Below are positions 46,675-55,611 of a DNA stretch of 64,000 bases, in pieces. The notes under the pieces are model-generated. The model did not search any database, was not told the origin of the DNA, and worked only from the letters and a program-made list of their open reading frames with translations. Both the position numbers and the translations under genes were made by a program. Position 1 is the stretch's first letter, and every line of letters begins with the position of its first letter. Source of the DNA: JAJDFU01 sp964641965 (GTDB lineage: Bacteria > Bacteroidota > Bacteroidia > Chitinophagales > Saprospiraceae); assembly GCA_964641965.1 (NCBI GenBank), contig CAZXLD010000011.1, positions 1 to 64,000 of the forward strand. Reading direction: 5' to 3'.

Positions 46675-47979
46675 ATGAAAAAATTATTCTTGGGGTTAGT
46701 GCTCTTTTCCCTTCTTTTAAGCTGTAGCACAGATCCATTTGACCAGCATTTTGTAACCGATGATATCGAAAACTTTTGGGAGGCTTATACGCAAATAATA
46801 GCCACCGAGGATACGTCCCTTCAGCAGCAATATCTGAGGGATTTATACCTCCATAAAGGCACAGCAGGGCTTCGGGGTTTAATAGCTACAAGAAGATATA
46901 CCGAAGAGGATTTTTTAACGAGTATTCATGCCTATCCCCAATTCTGGAAATCCTTACAACCCAATACCGAAGATTTGGCAAAATATCAAAATGAAATAAA
47001 AAGGGATATTAAGAAGCTCAAACAATTATACCCACCTTTAAAGCCTGCCACTATTTATTTTAGTATTGGAGCTTTCAGAACCAATGGCACTACCTATGAA
47101 GGGAATGTATTGATTGGTAGTGAAATGGCGTTGATGGACGATGAAATGGATATGCACGAATTACCAGAACGGTTCCAGGCATTTCGGGATGCTTATAAAC
47201 CTCTGGACAATCTGGCTCTCCTTTGCACGCATGAATATATACACACCCAGCAGCAAGAGATCGTAAATATCCTGCTTTACGAATGCTTGTATGAGGGAGT
47301 CGCAGAGTTCTTATCCTGCAAAGCGACCGGGAAACCTTCCAACACCCCAGCCGTACTTTTTGGAAAAGAAAACCAGGAAGCGGTAGTGGCGCAATTTGTG
47401 GAAGATTTATACCTAACACAAAATAAATACAATTGGCTTTGGGGAGAAAATACCAATGCCTTACAGGTTCGGGATCTCGGCTATTACATCGGCTATGAAA
47501 TTTGTGAACGCTATTACAATAATGCAGCAGATAAACAAAAGGCGGTACGGGAGCTAATCGAATTAGACTATACGGATGAGAAAGAAGTAGAGCGTATTGT
47601 GGACGCATCCGGACTCTTACCTAAGTCAATAACACAATTGTATAACGAATACGAAAGTAAGCGACCTACTGTGCTTGGAATTGAGGAATTTGAAAATGGG
47701 AGTCAAAGTGTAGATTCGGATATTAATCAAATTACCGTACTCTTTTCGGAGCCGTTAAATGGACGTGAAAACGGACTCGATTTCGGACCATTGGGCAAGG
47801 CGTATTATCCCAAAGTGAATAATGCAACCAGGCAATGGGAGTCAAACAATCAATCTTATTCGTTCCGAGTTGATCTAGAACCCGGTAAAATATACCAGAT
47901 GACCATCGGAGAGAACTTTCGATTGGAAAATGGGATCCGGTTGAAGCCTTATCTGATTGAATTTCAGACTAAACCGTAG
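46675..47979 (+). CDS. Lipoprotein with HEXXH zinc-protease-like domain and Ig-like C-terminus
   Basis: The 434-residue lipoprotein (lipobox LLLSC, Cys17) has a helical domain with HEYIH (His186-His190) and, about 25 residues later, CLYEGVAEFLSC supplying a candidate third metal ligand. This is the pattern of gluzincin-like predicted proteases of the DUF2268 kind, to which GldB-type lipoproteins are related. A short Big_5/SbsA-like sandwich follows (about 350-434: ITVLFSEPLNGRENG, YSFRVDLEPGKIYQM). Substrate is unknown. It follows the sugar dehydrogenase by 42 bp. Confidence 0.65.
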   Translation: MKKLFLGLVLFSLLLSCSTDPFDQHFVTDDIENFWEAYTQIIATEDTSLQQQYLRDLYLHKGTAGLRGLIATRRYTEEDFLTSIHAYPQFWKSLQPNTEDLAKYQNEIKRDIKKLKQLYPPLKPATIYFSIGAFRTNGTTYEGNVLIGSEMALMDDEMDMHELPERFQAFRDAYKPLDNLALLCTHEYIHTQQQEIVNILLYECLYEGVAEFLSCKATGKPSNTPAVLFGKENQEAVVAQFVEDLYLTQNKYNWLWGENTNALQVRDLGYYIGYEICERYYNNAADKQKAVRELIELDYTDEKEVERIVDASGLLPKSITQLYNEYESKRPTVLGIEEFENGSQSVDSDINQITVLFSEPLNGRENGLDFGPLGKAYYPKVNNATRQWESNNQSYSFRVDLEPGKIYQMTIGENFRLENGIRLKPYLIEFQTKP

Positions 47980-48068
47980 GTTATTTTTTGGAAATAAATT
48001 TAACACCCTTACATGTTGCATCTGTTACACCAGCGTCTACTACCGATTGTAAGATAAAATCACCCACT

Positions 48069-48443
48069 ATGACTCATTAAAGTAAGGTATTCCGAATCTT
48101 GTGTATCATTGGCATTTTGCTCTTACTTTTCATCGCACTATTCCATGCCAGTGGGTTCAACTACATTAGTGGCTTGGTTGAATCCTCCAAGGTTTCCGAC
48201 TTAATCAAATCGATCTTCCACGTGCTCTTTATCCTACCGACCATTCAGCTTATCGGCCTGGCTACGTTCGGGATCATGGCTTTATACCTGAAGGAGGAAG
48301 CCAATAAGATCCTGATCCCCCTCGCCGTTCTCGTGTTGGTAGATGCTTTGCTAGCCTTTTACCTCAATGCGCTTATTCCCGGACTAGTTCTGGCCGTGCC
48401 CGCCATCTTGTTTGGAATTGCTGCTTATCAAAATAGGGGTTAA
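48069..48443 (+). pseudogene. Small membrane protein with a stop at codon 4
   Basis: An ATG at 48069 is followed by ACT CAT and then TAA (48078-48080). The same frame then runs on as SKVFRILCIIGILLLLFIAL and codes for a protein of about 120 residues with four hydrophobic segments. A single change from CAA or a similar codon to TAA would explain this. If the gene is still used, it must start at a TTG at 48099 or another non-standard codon. No family is recognised, but the layout resembles small DUF-type membrane proteins. Confidence 0.45.
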
Positions 48444-48476
48444 TAGGCAGCAGCAGATAAATGACCTTCTTTACTG

Positions 48477-48637
48477 GAAGCCATCTCAAAAATGCTTTTG
48501 ATGCCGAAAATGAAGGACTTTGGTACCAGATGAGGCGCAAAAACGGGGCCTAGCCGTAGCTAAGTGACGCTTTTTGCAACGAAATATGGTGCCAAAAGAC
48601 ACATTTGCAGGCCAAAGGGTATTATTGAGATGGCTTC
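48477..48637. repeat. MITE-like palindromic element, 161 bp
   Basis: The segment is bounded by perfect 13-bp inverted repeats, GAAGCCATCTCAA at 48477-48489 and its complement at 48625-48637; with one mismatch the match extends three more bases inward. Inside are further inverted arms: TTTGGTACCA with GGCGCAAAAA on the left against TTTTTGC and TGGTGCCAAAA on the right, around a central TAGCCGTAGCTA. The whole could fold into one long hairpin. It has no open frame. A target-site duplication is not obvious. Confidence 0.6.
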
Positions 48638-48911
48638 TAATCGTTCTATCCTAGTTGTGATCTTCAGTCGGCGTACACCTGTATACCTAACGATTGAAAC
48701 GCATAGTAGAAAGTTGTAAATTTTCAAAAACTAAGTAGCAACTTTGAGGATCATTACCCAAGCCAACGCCATAGTATTTATCTGCCTAATTTCAACTATC
48801 TCATTAGAGGGCTGGCCTTGGGGACGTCCGCTTTGCAAGATAAGTTGGGTATAAACCCTTACTCCACCAACTTCGCAGGAATAGTCAGATAAAAAATGCC
48901 CATTTAAAATC
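48638..48911. other. Intergenic stretch with no recognised gene
   Basis: About 270 bp between the MITE-like element and the DUF1080 stop. A minus-strand open frame (48731 to within the DUF1080 gene) matches nothing I know. It may be old mobile or gene debris. Confidence 0.3.
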
Positions 48912-49745
48912 CTATTCCGCACCATAGGTCTTATACCGAATATTTTTAAATGCAACCGGCCCATGATCTCCCTGAATCATCAGTGGGCCTAGCGGCTGTT
49001 CATCTTCAAAGGCGGCTGCCCGGGTAGGACCGGTCACGATTTCATTTTCGTGGAGTAATATCCCATTCAGCCACACTTCTTCAAATTTAGCCGGGGCAAT
49101 TTTCTGCCCTTCCTCATCAAACTTGGGAGCTCTGAATTTAATCTTGAATTGCTGCCACAAGCCGGGAGCCTTAGCGGCATTGACCCTGGGGCTCCGGCCT
49201 TCGTAACCTGCCTCTTCTTCCGGTTTGGAATTGTCCCAGCGTTCATAGATACCACCTATATCATAATGCTGAGGATCATCTGTACCCCAGCTGTCCAGCA
49301 GTTGAATTTCATATCGTCCTTGAAAATATAATCCCGAGTTGGATCCCACCGGCATCATGACATCCAGTTCCAGGTCCAGGTCTCCGTGTTCCATCACGGT
49401 GAATAAATGAAATCGGTTCCAATCAAAATCTTCGCCCAGGGCTGCTTCATCCTGTTCCTGAAAATCGTTGACAAGGACACCGGTTCCCGGTTGGGTACGG
49501 AACGACCACTCTTCTTCCCGATTTACGCTAATGTCCCCCACTATTTTCCAGTTATCCATCGTTTCTCGAAACGGACTAAGGTCATCAAGTGATATGGGAT
49601 GGTAGGGAAGTTCGGTGGTGCTTGTTGTTTCGATATTGGATTTGGTAGAAGGGGGATCGTTGGTGCAGCCTGAGGTCAGAAATAATAAACTTACGGATGT
49701 CAAGCCAAACACGATGAGCAATGGGTAGGATATAGATTTAAGCAT
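48912..49745 (-). CDS. DUF1080 lipoprotein (3-keto-disaccharide hydrolase family)
   Basis: This 277-residue lipoprotein (lipobox LTSGC, Cys27) has one DUF1080 domain, a concanavalin-like beta-sandwich: FRETMDNWKIVGDISVNREE, LDLELDVMMPVGSNSGLYFQ, RYEIQLLDSW, then LWQQFKIKFRAPKFD and PLMIQGDHGPVAFKNIRYK. The family is now linked to hydrolysis of 3-keto-glycosides. It closes the minus-strand sugar cluster, 126 bp downstream of the second ThuA gene. The signal suggests periplasm or outer membrane. A weak hairpin (AACCC..GGGTT, 49801-49825) precedes it. Confidence 0.8.
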   Translation of the reverse strand: MLKSISYPLLIVFGLTSVSLLFLTSGCTNDPPSTKSNIETTSTTELPYHPISLDDLSPFRETMDNWKIVGDISVNREEEWSFRTQPGTGVLVNDFQEQDEAALGEDFDWNRFHLFTVMEHGDLDLELDVMMPVGSNSGLYFQGRYEIQLLDSWGTDDPQHYDIGGIYERWDNSKPEEEAGYEGRSPRVNAAKAPGLWQQFKIKFRAPKFDEEGQKIAPAKFEEVWLNGILLHENEIVTGPTRAAAFEDEQPLGPLMIQGDHGPVAFKNIRYKTYGAE

Positions 49746-49871
49746 ACTTAGACGAATTAAGCGTTCACAAACAGGAATAATGTAACCATTAGAAACTTTT
49801 GAACCCTACAGAAATTGGGTTTAATGGCTGTTACATTTAGTTTTCCATTTATTTAGACAAGCACAAGCCCC

Positions 49872-50834
49872 CTACTCATCCCCACGGATCTTCCCCTTCC
49901 AATCGCGAAAGGTTTGAGTGGTTCCGACTAGACCATGCTCGTTCGTTATGCCTTCGAATACCAAAGGCATAAAAGGACCTGGTTGTTCCCTAATCGCCCA
50001 GGCCATAGCTCGAAACAAAATGATCCGGAACTCCGGATCGAAATAGGTGAACGTATTGTGACCGGCCGTAGTGCCGAATACGCGCCCCTGCCCTATTTCA
50101 TAAGTCCACATAATGGGCGAAAGCGATTTGGAAAGCATCGCCTGCCCAACCGGACCTTCACTATCATCTTCCGGACCGGTGGGGACTCTTCCCAGCACAT
50201 CTACGGCTGGTTCCTGAAACAGATCCCAATAGAATTCATCCACCAGGTTCAGCGTTTTGGGAAAGCCCTTAAAAACAGGATGATCATTTTGAATTATTAC
50301 TGGCGCATAAATAGCACCCCAACTAGATTCTTCATCGTTCCATGCCATACCCAGACAAGCCGATAATCGCTTCCCTTTTTTAGCCGGGCGCATGATGGCG
50401 GTCTCATGCAAGGCGACTATGCCCCCGCCCTGCTCTATAAAAGCTTGCAGCTGAGCAAATTGCTTTTTCTTTAAGGATGGCAAATGCAAATACATCACCA
50501 ACAAATCCGCCGTCTCAAATTGCGTTTGGGTTGGGAAAAAAAAGGCTTCTTCCACTTTCACTCGGGGCACATCTTGTAACAGATTTACAAAGGTGTCCTT
50601 TATCCGTACATAATCGTGATTGCCCGGTTCATGGTCGTTATCATAACCATAAACCCAGACGATGTTCAGGTCTCGGGAAGGCGTCTCCGTTTCAATGGGG
50701 CCAATTATGGCTTCCACCTTTTCTTTGGGGAATAAAGGTTTGGGTTGTTGCCAAGGGTGTTGGCTAAATACTTGTACAGCAACCCAAAAGCTGCTCCACA
50801 AGCAGATGATTGATTTTTGATTTAATGCTTTCAC
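49872..50834 (-). CDS. Exported ThuA-domain protein
   Basis: The 320-residue protein starts with a GTG exactly at the end of the preceding stop (TAAGTG) and has a signal peptide (CLWSSFWVAVQVFSQ). Its ThuA domain (class I glutamine amidotransferase-like fold) shows ADLLVMYLHLPSLKKKQFAQ, FIEQGGGIVALHETA and GRVFGTTAGHNTFTYFDPEF. ThuA proteins work in trehalose use, where the partner ThuB forms 3-keto-trehalose, and in many sugar clusters of Bacteroidota. The exact reaction is not settled. It is co-transcribed with the other ThuA gene. Confidence 0.8.
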   Translation of the reverse strand: MKALNQKSIICLWSSFWVAVQVFSQHPWQQPKPLFPKEKVEAIIGPIETETPSRDLNIVWVYGYDNDHEPGNHDYVRIKDTFVNLLQDVPRVKVEEAFFFPTQTQFETADLLVMYLHLPSLKKKQFAQLQAFIEQGGGIVALHETAIMRPAKKGKRLSACLGMAWNDEESSWGAIYAPVIIQNDHPVFKGFPKTLNLVDEFYWDLFQEPAVDVLGRVPTGPEDDSEGPVGQAMLSKSLSPIMWTYEIGQGRVFGTTAGHNTFTYFDPEFRIILFRAMAWAIREQPGPFMPLVFEGITNEHGLVGTTQTFRDWKGKIRGDE

Positions 50835-51968
50835 TTACTCAGCTAGTTCAGCAATCTTCATATCCTTATTGTCCCAATGGTCATCTTCGTAGAATTCGTA
50901 ACCCGTTGGCTTGTAGGTGCCAATAATATCCACCATTGCTTTTTCCGGTACGGGCATCTCCAGAAGGTAGTAAGTCGCATTCACAAACATCCGCCGCACC
51001 CCTTCAGAGAGCATATCGGTAGAGGCCCCGATAGTAGACGTAAAGGCCATGCCTTTCTGGCCACCGGGAATTTGATAGCTTTTGGTCCAAGCGATAGGCA
51101 TCATAGGATCATTGAGATCCACCTCCACTTCCTCGTCTTCTTCATTCTCGCGCATATCGGTTCCGGCAGGCTCAGCATCGGTTGGACGCATCCCGTATAA
51201 GGGATCGTTTTCATCGTACTCGGCTTCCCGCTCAGTAACCTGTCCCAACACAATGGGTTTGGAATCGCCAGGTAATGGCAAACGAACGCCGTATACATCG
51301 GATGGCCCCCAAATAGCGCCCTGCTCAATACCGGTTAACACCGGATGATCCTCTGCTCCGGGTGCCACCATCCCGAGCGTACTCTGGTGGCGGTGCTCAC
51401 CGTGGTGAGAGATCCATTTCTCTCCCAGAATAGCGCGCCCGAAACCACCATCCCATTCATCTTCTTCCTCATAAAAGCTGCCGTAGTGCCCATACGAAGT
51501 TTCAAAATCAATGTCTTCAAACATAAAAGCATGGGTAGCCGTACGGATGCCGATCAATGGCTTTCCACTTTTCAAATAGTCATCGAAATGCTTCATCTGC
51601 TCATCTGGCAAGGCCCGAAAGCGGGTAAACAGAATCATCATATCTGCATCGGCCAGTTTATCCAGCCCCGGGATATTACTCAGGTAGTTTGGATCTACGA
51701 TTCCGGGTTCAGCTGGATCCTGGGCGAAAAGTACTGTGGTTTTGAATCCATGGTGATTCGACAGAATTTTGGCCAGCATCGGCAAGGCCTCCTCCGAGCG
51801 ATACTCCTCATCGCCAGACACCAATACCACATGGGGCATATCCGGCTTTCCGTCCATGGTAATCCACTGCATCGGCTCATCAGAAGCCTCCGATTGAGTC
51901 GTAGTGGTTGAAGAATCACAGGCTGCAATCAAAAGTGCAAGCGCCAAAAATTGAATTAGCCTCATCAT
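50835..51968 (-). CDS. ThuA-like domain lipoprotein
   Basis: This 377-residue lipoprotein (lipobox LIAAC, Cys17, then a Thr/Ser-rich linker) has a ThuA-like amidotransferase fold: VVLVSGDEEYRSEEALPMLA, LADADMMILFTRFRALPDEQ, YLKSGKPLIGIRTATHAF and GMAFTSTIGASTDM. An acidic loop (DMRENEEDEEVEVDLND) lies near residue 280. It is the first of two adjacent ThuA genes with no bases between stop and start. Both being exported suggests work on a sugar in the periplasm. Confidence 0.75.
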   Translation of the reverse strand: MMRLIQFLALALLIAACDSSTTTTQSEASDEPMQWITMDGKPDMPHVVLVSGDEEYRSEEALPMLAKILSNHHGFKTTVLFAQDPAEPGIVDPNYLSNIPGLDKLADADMMILFTRFRALPDEQMKHFDDYLKSGKPLIGIRTATHAFMFEDIDFETSYGHYGSFYEEEDEWDGGFGRAILGEKWISHHGEHRHQSTLGMVAPGAEDHPVLTGIEQGAIWGPSDVYGVRLPLPGDSKPIVLGQVTEREAEYDENDPLYGMRPTDAEPAGTDMRENEEDEEVEVDLNDPMMPIAWTKSYQIPGGQKGMAFTSTIGASTDMLSEGVRRMFVNATYYLLEMPVPEKAMVDIIGTYKPTGYEFYEDDHWDNKDMKIAELAE

Positions 51969-52204
51969 TTTTTTATTTTAGGTAAGGGAATTAAAATTGG
52001 GGTACAGGACTTAGGTGTTTCAGGGTTCCGGGGTTGGAGTGTTTCGATAATCCTTGGAAGGGCCGATGATCAGTAACATCTACCTGGTATAGGCAACATG
52101 CGCATTTAAATAGTACCATCCGTCAAGTTTCTTTTTACCCAAGCCCTAGCCGTGTATTAATGAAAAATTGGAACAATAAACTTGGCTGACAGAACCCCTC
52201 CGTC
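51969..52204. other. Intergenic region upstream of the ThuA pair
   Basis: These 236 bp probably carry the promoter of the ThuA pair and the terminator of the epimerase operon. No strong hairpin or clear promoter elements can be named by eye. Confidence 0.3.
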
Positions 52205-53020
52205 TTAGCTTAACAAAGGCTCCAACTCCGCCTTGATGTACTTCCCGTCATCCAGGGTAACACCATCCGGGTTGGTAATAGCGCCATCGCATTCGTCCTC
52301 CATAATAATCCAGCCTTCATAGCCGGAATCGACCAAATATCGGGTGATGCCCTTCATATCGACCACCCCTTCTCCGGTAGGTGCCCAACGACCATCTGCA
52401 AACATATCCTTATAATGGACCAGATTGACCCGATCCCGGTATCGCTTAATGATTTCCAGTGGATCCATATCCACCTTGGCAATATGCCCTACATCGGGTG
52501 TATAGCCGATCCAACCGGGATTCAAGCCTTCCATCAATATCTTGTAATCCTCTTCTGTCCTAAAAACCGATCCTTCCGGAGAATTCGGATGATAAGAGGA
52601 AGGAATACCCTGGTCATGTGCCCGCTCAGCTAAGGCATTGATGCAGCTAATGAGGTTCATTTGTCGCTCCCGCAAGTGGCTTCGGTCCGTACCCGGCATC
52701 TGGACGGGCAAATAAAGAGTGCCGGGAAAGTGCTTCAAAAAGGCAATCCATTTATCCCCATTAATTGTTTCCTCATCTGTTTCTTTCGGGTGTCTCCAAT
52801 CTTCTACGTGCACCAGAGCCACTAGGTCAAGCCCATGCTTGTCCAGCATCTCCTGCATAGCCACTGGATCTGCTTCATGGTGAAAAAAACTGGTTTCCGG
52901 TTCAATTCCCGTAAAGCCCGCCTCCTTAATCACCCCCATGATGTGGTTTAACTTTCCTTTGTAGGTTTCCCCGGGCATCTGCCAGGTGTAGGTTTCACAA
53001 GCTAATCGTATCGCTGCCAT
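52205..53020 (-). CDS. TIM-barrel sugar isomerase/epimerase
   Basis: The 271-residue cytosolic protein belongs to the sugar phosphate isomerase/epimerase family: ACETYTWQMPGETYKGKLNH, GFTGIEPETSFFH, SYHPNSPEGSVFRTEEDY, YTPDVGHIAKVDMDP and GWIIMEDECDGA give the barrel strands with His, Asp and Glu metal ligands. It is the last gene of a tight run (epimerase, isomerase, hydrolase, isomerase). Family reactions include isomerisation, epimerisation and 3-keto-glycoside cleavage, and its own cannot be picked. Confidence 0.8.
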   Translation of the reverse strand: MAAIRLACETYTWQMPGETYKGKLNHIMGVIKEAGFTGIEPETSFFHHEADPVAMQEMLDKHGLDLVALVHVEDWRHPKETDEETINGDKWIAFLKHFPGTLYLPVQMPGTDRSHLRERQMNLISCINALAERAHDQGIPSSYHPNSPEGSVFRTEEDYKILMEGLNPGWIGYTPDVGHIAKVDMDPLEIIKRYRDRVNLVHYKDMFADGRWAPTGEGVVDMKGITRYLVDSGYEGWIIMEDECDGAITNPDGVTLDDGKYIKAELEPLLS

Positions 53021-53024
53021 ATGA

Positions 53025-53825
53025 TCAGTGCTTTAAAAGGAATTCAGTAGTAATGGTGTTGAAGCGTTCTAGGTCCTCCCAATGGTGGACGTGCCCGCCT
53101 TCCGGGAAAGAAACGTATTCCGATCCCGCAATGCCTTCGTGCAGCACTTTGGAAAAGGCTGGTGGAGTGAAAATATCCATGTCGCCCACCGTGATTAAGG
53201 TAGGGTGCTTGATCTGCGATAAACGGGAGACAGTGTCGTGGTGAATACACGCATCCAGTTGTCCTTCGAAGCCTTGCTGACTCTGCATATTGGGATTATT
53301 GGCAGCTGCGGTCTGACCCGCTTTCAGGTCTTCCAGGCCATGCTCATAGTAAGGAGGCGCAAAGATCCAGAGCTGGAGCAACTCCATAAACTCGCTTGGC
53401 TTGCTGGTGATCCGAAGTTTCTTCAGATTTTCGTATACGGTCTTGGCGTAATTGTTGAACTTGGGCCAGGTACTTATCAAGGCCAGACATTGTACTCGAT
53501 CCGGATAGTTCAGGGCCAGTTCCTGAGCAATAGCTCCTCCCATGGAAATTCCGGCCACTCGGGCTTTTTCGATGCCAGCGTCATCCATAACAGCAATGGT
53601 ATCAGCCGCCATCATCTTGGTGTTGTAAGGACCTACCGGCTGATCGGACTTACCTACTCCTCGATTATCTACAAGGATGCATCGGAAGTGTTTTTCATAC
53701 TCCTGGACGTGCTTTTCCCATACATTTCCGTCAGCTCCGAAGCCCATGATCAAGACCAGGGGTTCACCGGAACCGCGTTCCTGGTAAAAAATTTGAGTCC
53801 CGTTCGAATTTGCGTATGTACTCAT
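53025..53825 (-). CDS. Alpha/beta hydrolase
   Basis: This 266-residue cytosolic protein is a typical alpha/beta hydrolase: GSGEPLVLIMGFGADGNVWE (oxyanion region), DNRGVGKSDQP, nucleophile elbow GISMGG, acid in TVGDMDIFTPP and histidine in GGHVHHWED. Lactonases, esterases and enol-lactone hydrolases share this plan. Within a sugar operon a lactonase for an oxidised sugar is possible (inference). The ATG at 53825 overlaps the upstream stop by four bases; an extra N-terminal extension from 53894 is unlikely. Confidence 0.85.
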   Translation of the reverse strand: MSTYANSNGTQIFYQERGSGEPLVLIMGFGADGNVWEKHVQEYEKHFRCILVDNRGVGKSDQPVGPYNTKMMAADTIAVMDDAGIEKARVAGISMGGAIAQELALNYPDRVQCLALISTWPKFNNYAKTVYENLKKLRITSKPSEFMELLQLWIFAPPYYEHGLEDLKAGQTAAANNPNMQSQQGFEGQLDACIHHDTVSRLSQIKHPTLITVGDMDIFTPPAFSKVLHEGIAGSEYVSFPEGGHVHHWEDLERFNTITTEFLLKH

Positions 53826-54721
53826 GGTATCTGTTGGATGGTGTTTTCGACAAATGGAATGGCCTTTTTGGCATCTTTCTCGGTAGTCGGGCAAAAACAG
53901 AAGTCAAAGCACCACCAGTCCAAAGGCTCCACCTCATCCCGTATTGCCTGAATCACTTCAACAAAATCAATATGACCCTCGCCAAAAGGAATGTGGGAAC
54001 TCGTCTCCTCATCGTGCAGGGTGCCATCGCTATCGATCAAGTGAAAGTGGCCAATATGTCCAGAAAGCATGCCTGCCAATTCCACAACACCTCCTTCCAG
54101 CACTTCCCGTTTACCGGTCTGGCGAGCACCTACTACCGAACACATATACGCATGACTGGTATCAAATAATACCTTGAAATTGGGATGATTAACTGCTTCA
54201 ACAATGGCTTTGATCTCACTTGGCTTATTCAACCAAAAACCAGGCTCGAATTCCCATACCAGTCGGACTCCGGCTTCCTGACATCGTTGAGCAGCCGCAT
54301 TCCAGGTATCGGCCAGTCGATCGAAGCGCAGCTTGTATTCATCCTCCGGTAATTCATCGGGCGGACTAATCGTATCTACCCGAAGAATATGAATGTCTAA
54401 ATCCTGGCAGAAGGCCAGCATCGTATCAATTGCCTGAAGATGGTCTGCTTTGGGAACTACTGCAGCCGGTACATGGCGAAAATCAGGAGCATATCCGGAT
54501 ATGCCCAGTCCCTTATCTGCAATCTCTTTTTTGAGGGTTTGTCTTTTTTCGGTAGTGTTGTAATCTTCCGGATGGGGGTGCGGCCGAAATCCGTTGATCT
54601 CGATCCCGTCATATCCGGCTTCAGCGCAATAATTCAGGAAGGCCTCAAAGGACCAGGGGTTACTTTCGAACGGTCCGAAAGAAAAGGCCCAGCTTCCCAG
54701 GGAGAATTTAGGTCGTTTCAT
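53822..54721 (-). CDS. TIM-barrel sugar isomerase/epimerase
   Basis: The 299-residue cytosolic protein is in the sugar phosphate isomerase/epimerase family: SFGPFESNPWSFEAFLNYCA, GYDGIEINGFRPHPHPEDY, VRLVWEFEPGFWLNKP, KVLFDTSHAYMCSV and HIGHFHLIDSDGTLHDEET show the barrel with the usual metal ligands (Glu, Asp-His, His, Glu). It is encoded between the 3-epimerase-like gene (25 bp upstream) and the hydrolase (4-bp overlap). The exact sugar is unknown. Confidence 0.8.
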   Translation of the reverse strand: MKRPKFSLGSWAFSFGPFESNPWSFEAFLNYCAEAGYDGIEINGFRPHPHPEDYNTTEKRQTLKKEIADKGLGISGYAPDFRHVPAAVVPKADHLQAIDTMLAFCQDLDIHILRVDTISPPDELPEDEYKLRFDRLADTWNAAAQRCQEAGVRLVWEFEPGFWLNKPSEIKAIVEAVNHPNFKVLFDTSHAYMCSVVGARQTGKREVLEGGVVELAGMLSGHIGHFHLIDSDGTLHDEETSSHIPFGEGHIDFVEVIQAIRDEVEPLDWWCFDFCFCPTTEKDAKKAIPFVENTIQQIP

Positions 54722-54746
54722 GCGTAAAGTGGTGTGTATGCTTTGG

Positions 54747-55589
54747 TTAGGCAGCTTCCCATTGCTGCCGGATAAACTGTATTCCTGCTGTGTAAATTTC
54801 GTTGGTCGGTGAAAAATCCCGCCAGACGTTTATGGCATTGGCAAATTCGGGTATTGCCATACTGAACGCTTCGATGGTCAACCAGCCATCGTAACCCATC
54901 GTTTTTAAGGACGGGAATACCTCCGACCAGTTCACTTGCCCCTTGCCGGGCGTTCCCCGATCGTTTTCACTGATGTGTACATGCTTCAAATGCGGGCCGA
55001 TAGTTTCAATTGCTGTGCGTTGGCTTTTCTCCTCAATATTGGCATGATGCGTATCAAATAAACCACCTAGATTGGGCAGATCAATTGCTTCCACCATTTG
55101 CCGTAGCCCTTCCATGGTATTCACCAGGTAACACTCGAATCGATTGAGCGCCTCCGGGGCAAATATCAAGTTAGTTCCCTGGGCATATTCTCCGGCTTTG
55201 CGCAGCATCTCTATACTCCACTTGTGTTCATCTTCAGTAGGCGGTTGACGGGTAAAGTAAGCGAAGGCGGAATGGTAAGGTCCACAGAGCACCTCTATCC
55301 CGGCTGCCTCACACATGTCAATAGCCCATTTGAGCCTTTCCAGTCCAGCTTCCCGAAGCTCAGGTTTGGGACTGGCTATGTTTTGGTGTTCTTCCAGCGA
55401 TGTGACTGCTGTCCGACCCAACTCCATTTCATCGAGAAAGGCGCCAAGCTTTTGATGTGCTGCCAAGTCCCCTGCACCCAATGGCAACTCAATACCATCG
55501 TAACCAACCGCTTTTAATTTTTCGATGATGGGATAATGCTGCTCTGTAACGTGGTTGGTCCAGAGCAACATATTCATACCGATTTTCAT
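54747..55589 (-). CDS. D-tagatose/D-psicose 3-epimerase-like protein
   Basis: This 280-residue cytosolic TIM-barrel protein starts MKIGMNMLLWTNHVTEQHYP and KAVGYDGIELPLGAGD, very like ketose 3-epimerases. Metal ligands are visible in FAPEALNRFECY, LGGLFDTHHANIEE, HLKHVHISENDRGTPGKG and DGWLTIEAF. The family interconverts ketohexoses at C3, for example D-fructose and D-psicose; 3-oxo-tetronate isomerases look similar. It begins the epimerase run, 22 bp after the MFS transporter. Confidence 0.8.
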   Translation of the reverse strand: MKIGMNMLLWTNHVTEQHYPIIEKLKAVGYDGIELPLGAGDLAAHQKLGAFLDEMELGRTAVTSLEEHQNIASPKPELREAGLERLKWAIDMCEAAGIEVLCGPYHSAFAYFTRQPPTEDEHKWSIEMLRKAGEYAQGTNLIFAPEALNRFECYLVNTMEGLRQMVEAIDLPNLGGLFDTHHANIEEKSQRTAIETIGPHLKHVHISENDRGTPGKGQVNWSEVFPSLKTMGYDGWLTIEAFSMAIPEFANAINVWRDFSPTNEIYTAGIQFIRQQWEAA

Positions 55590-55611
55590 GCCTAGGTGTT
55601 TTAGGGCGCAA

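Noticed and set aside
47090..47608. 172-codon minus-strand open frame
   Set aside because: It lies opposite the lipoprotein gene with the HEXXH motif and shows no family features.
51345..51911. 188-codon plus-strand open frame
   Set aside because: It is antisense to the ThuA-like lipoprotein gene and encodes nothing recognisable.
53238..53951. 237-codon plus-strand open frame
   Set aside because: It runs antisense to the alpha/beta hydrolase and isomerase genes, both well supported.
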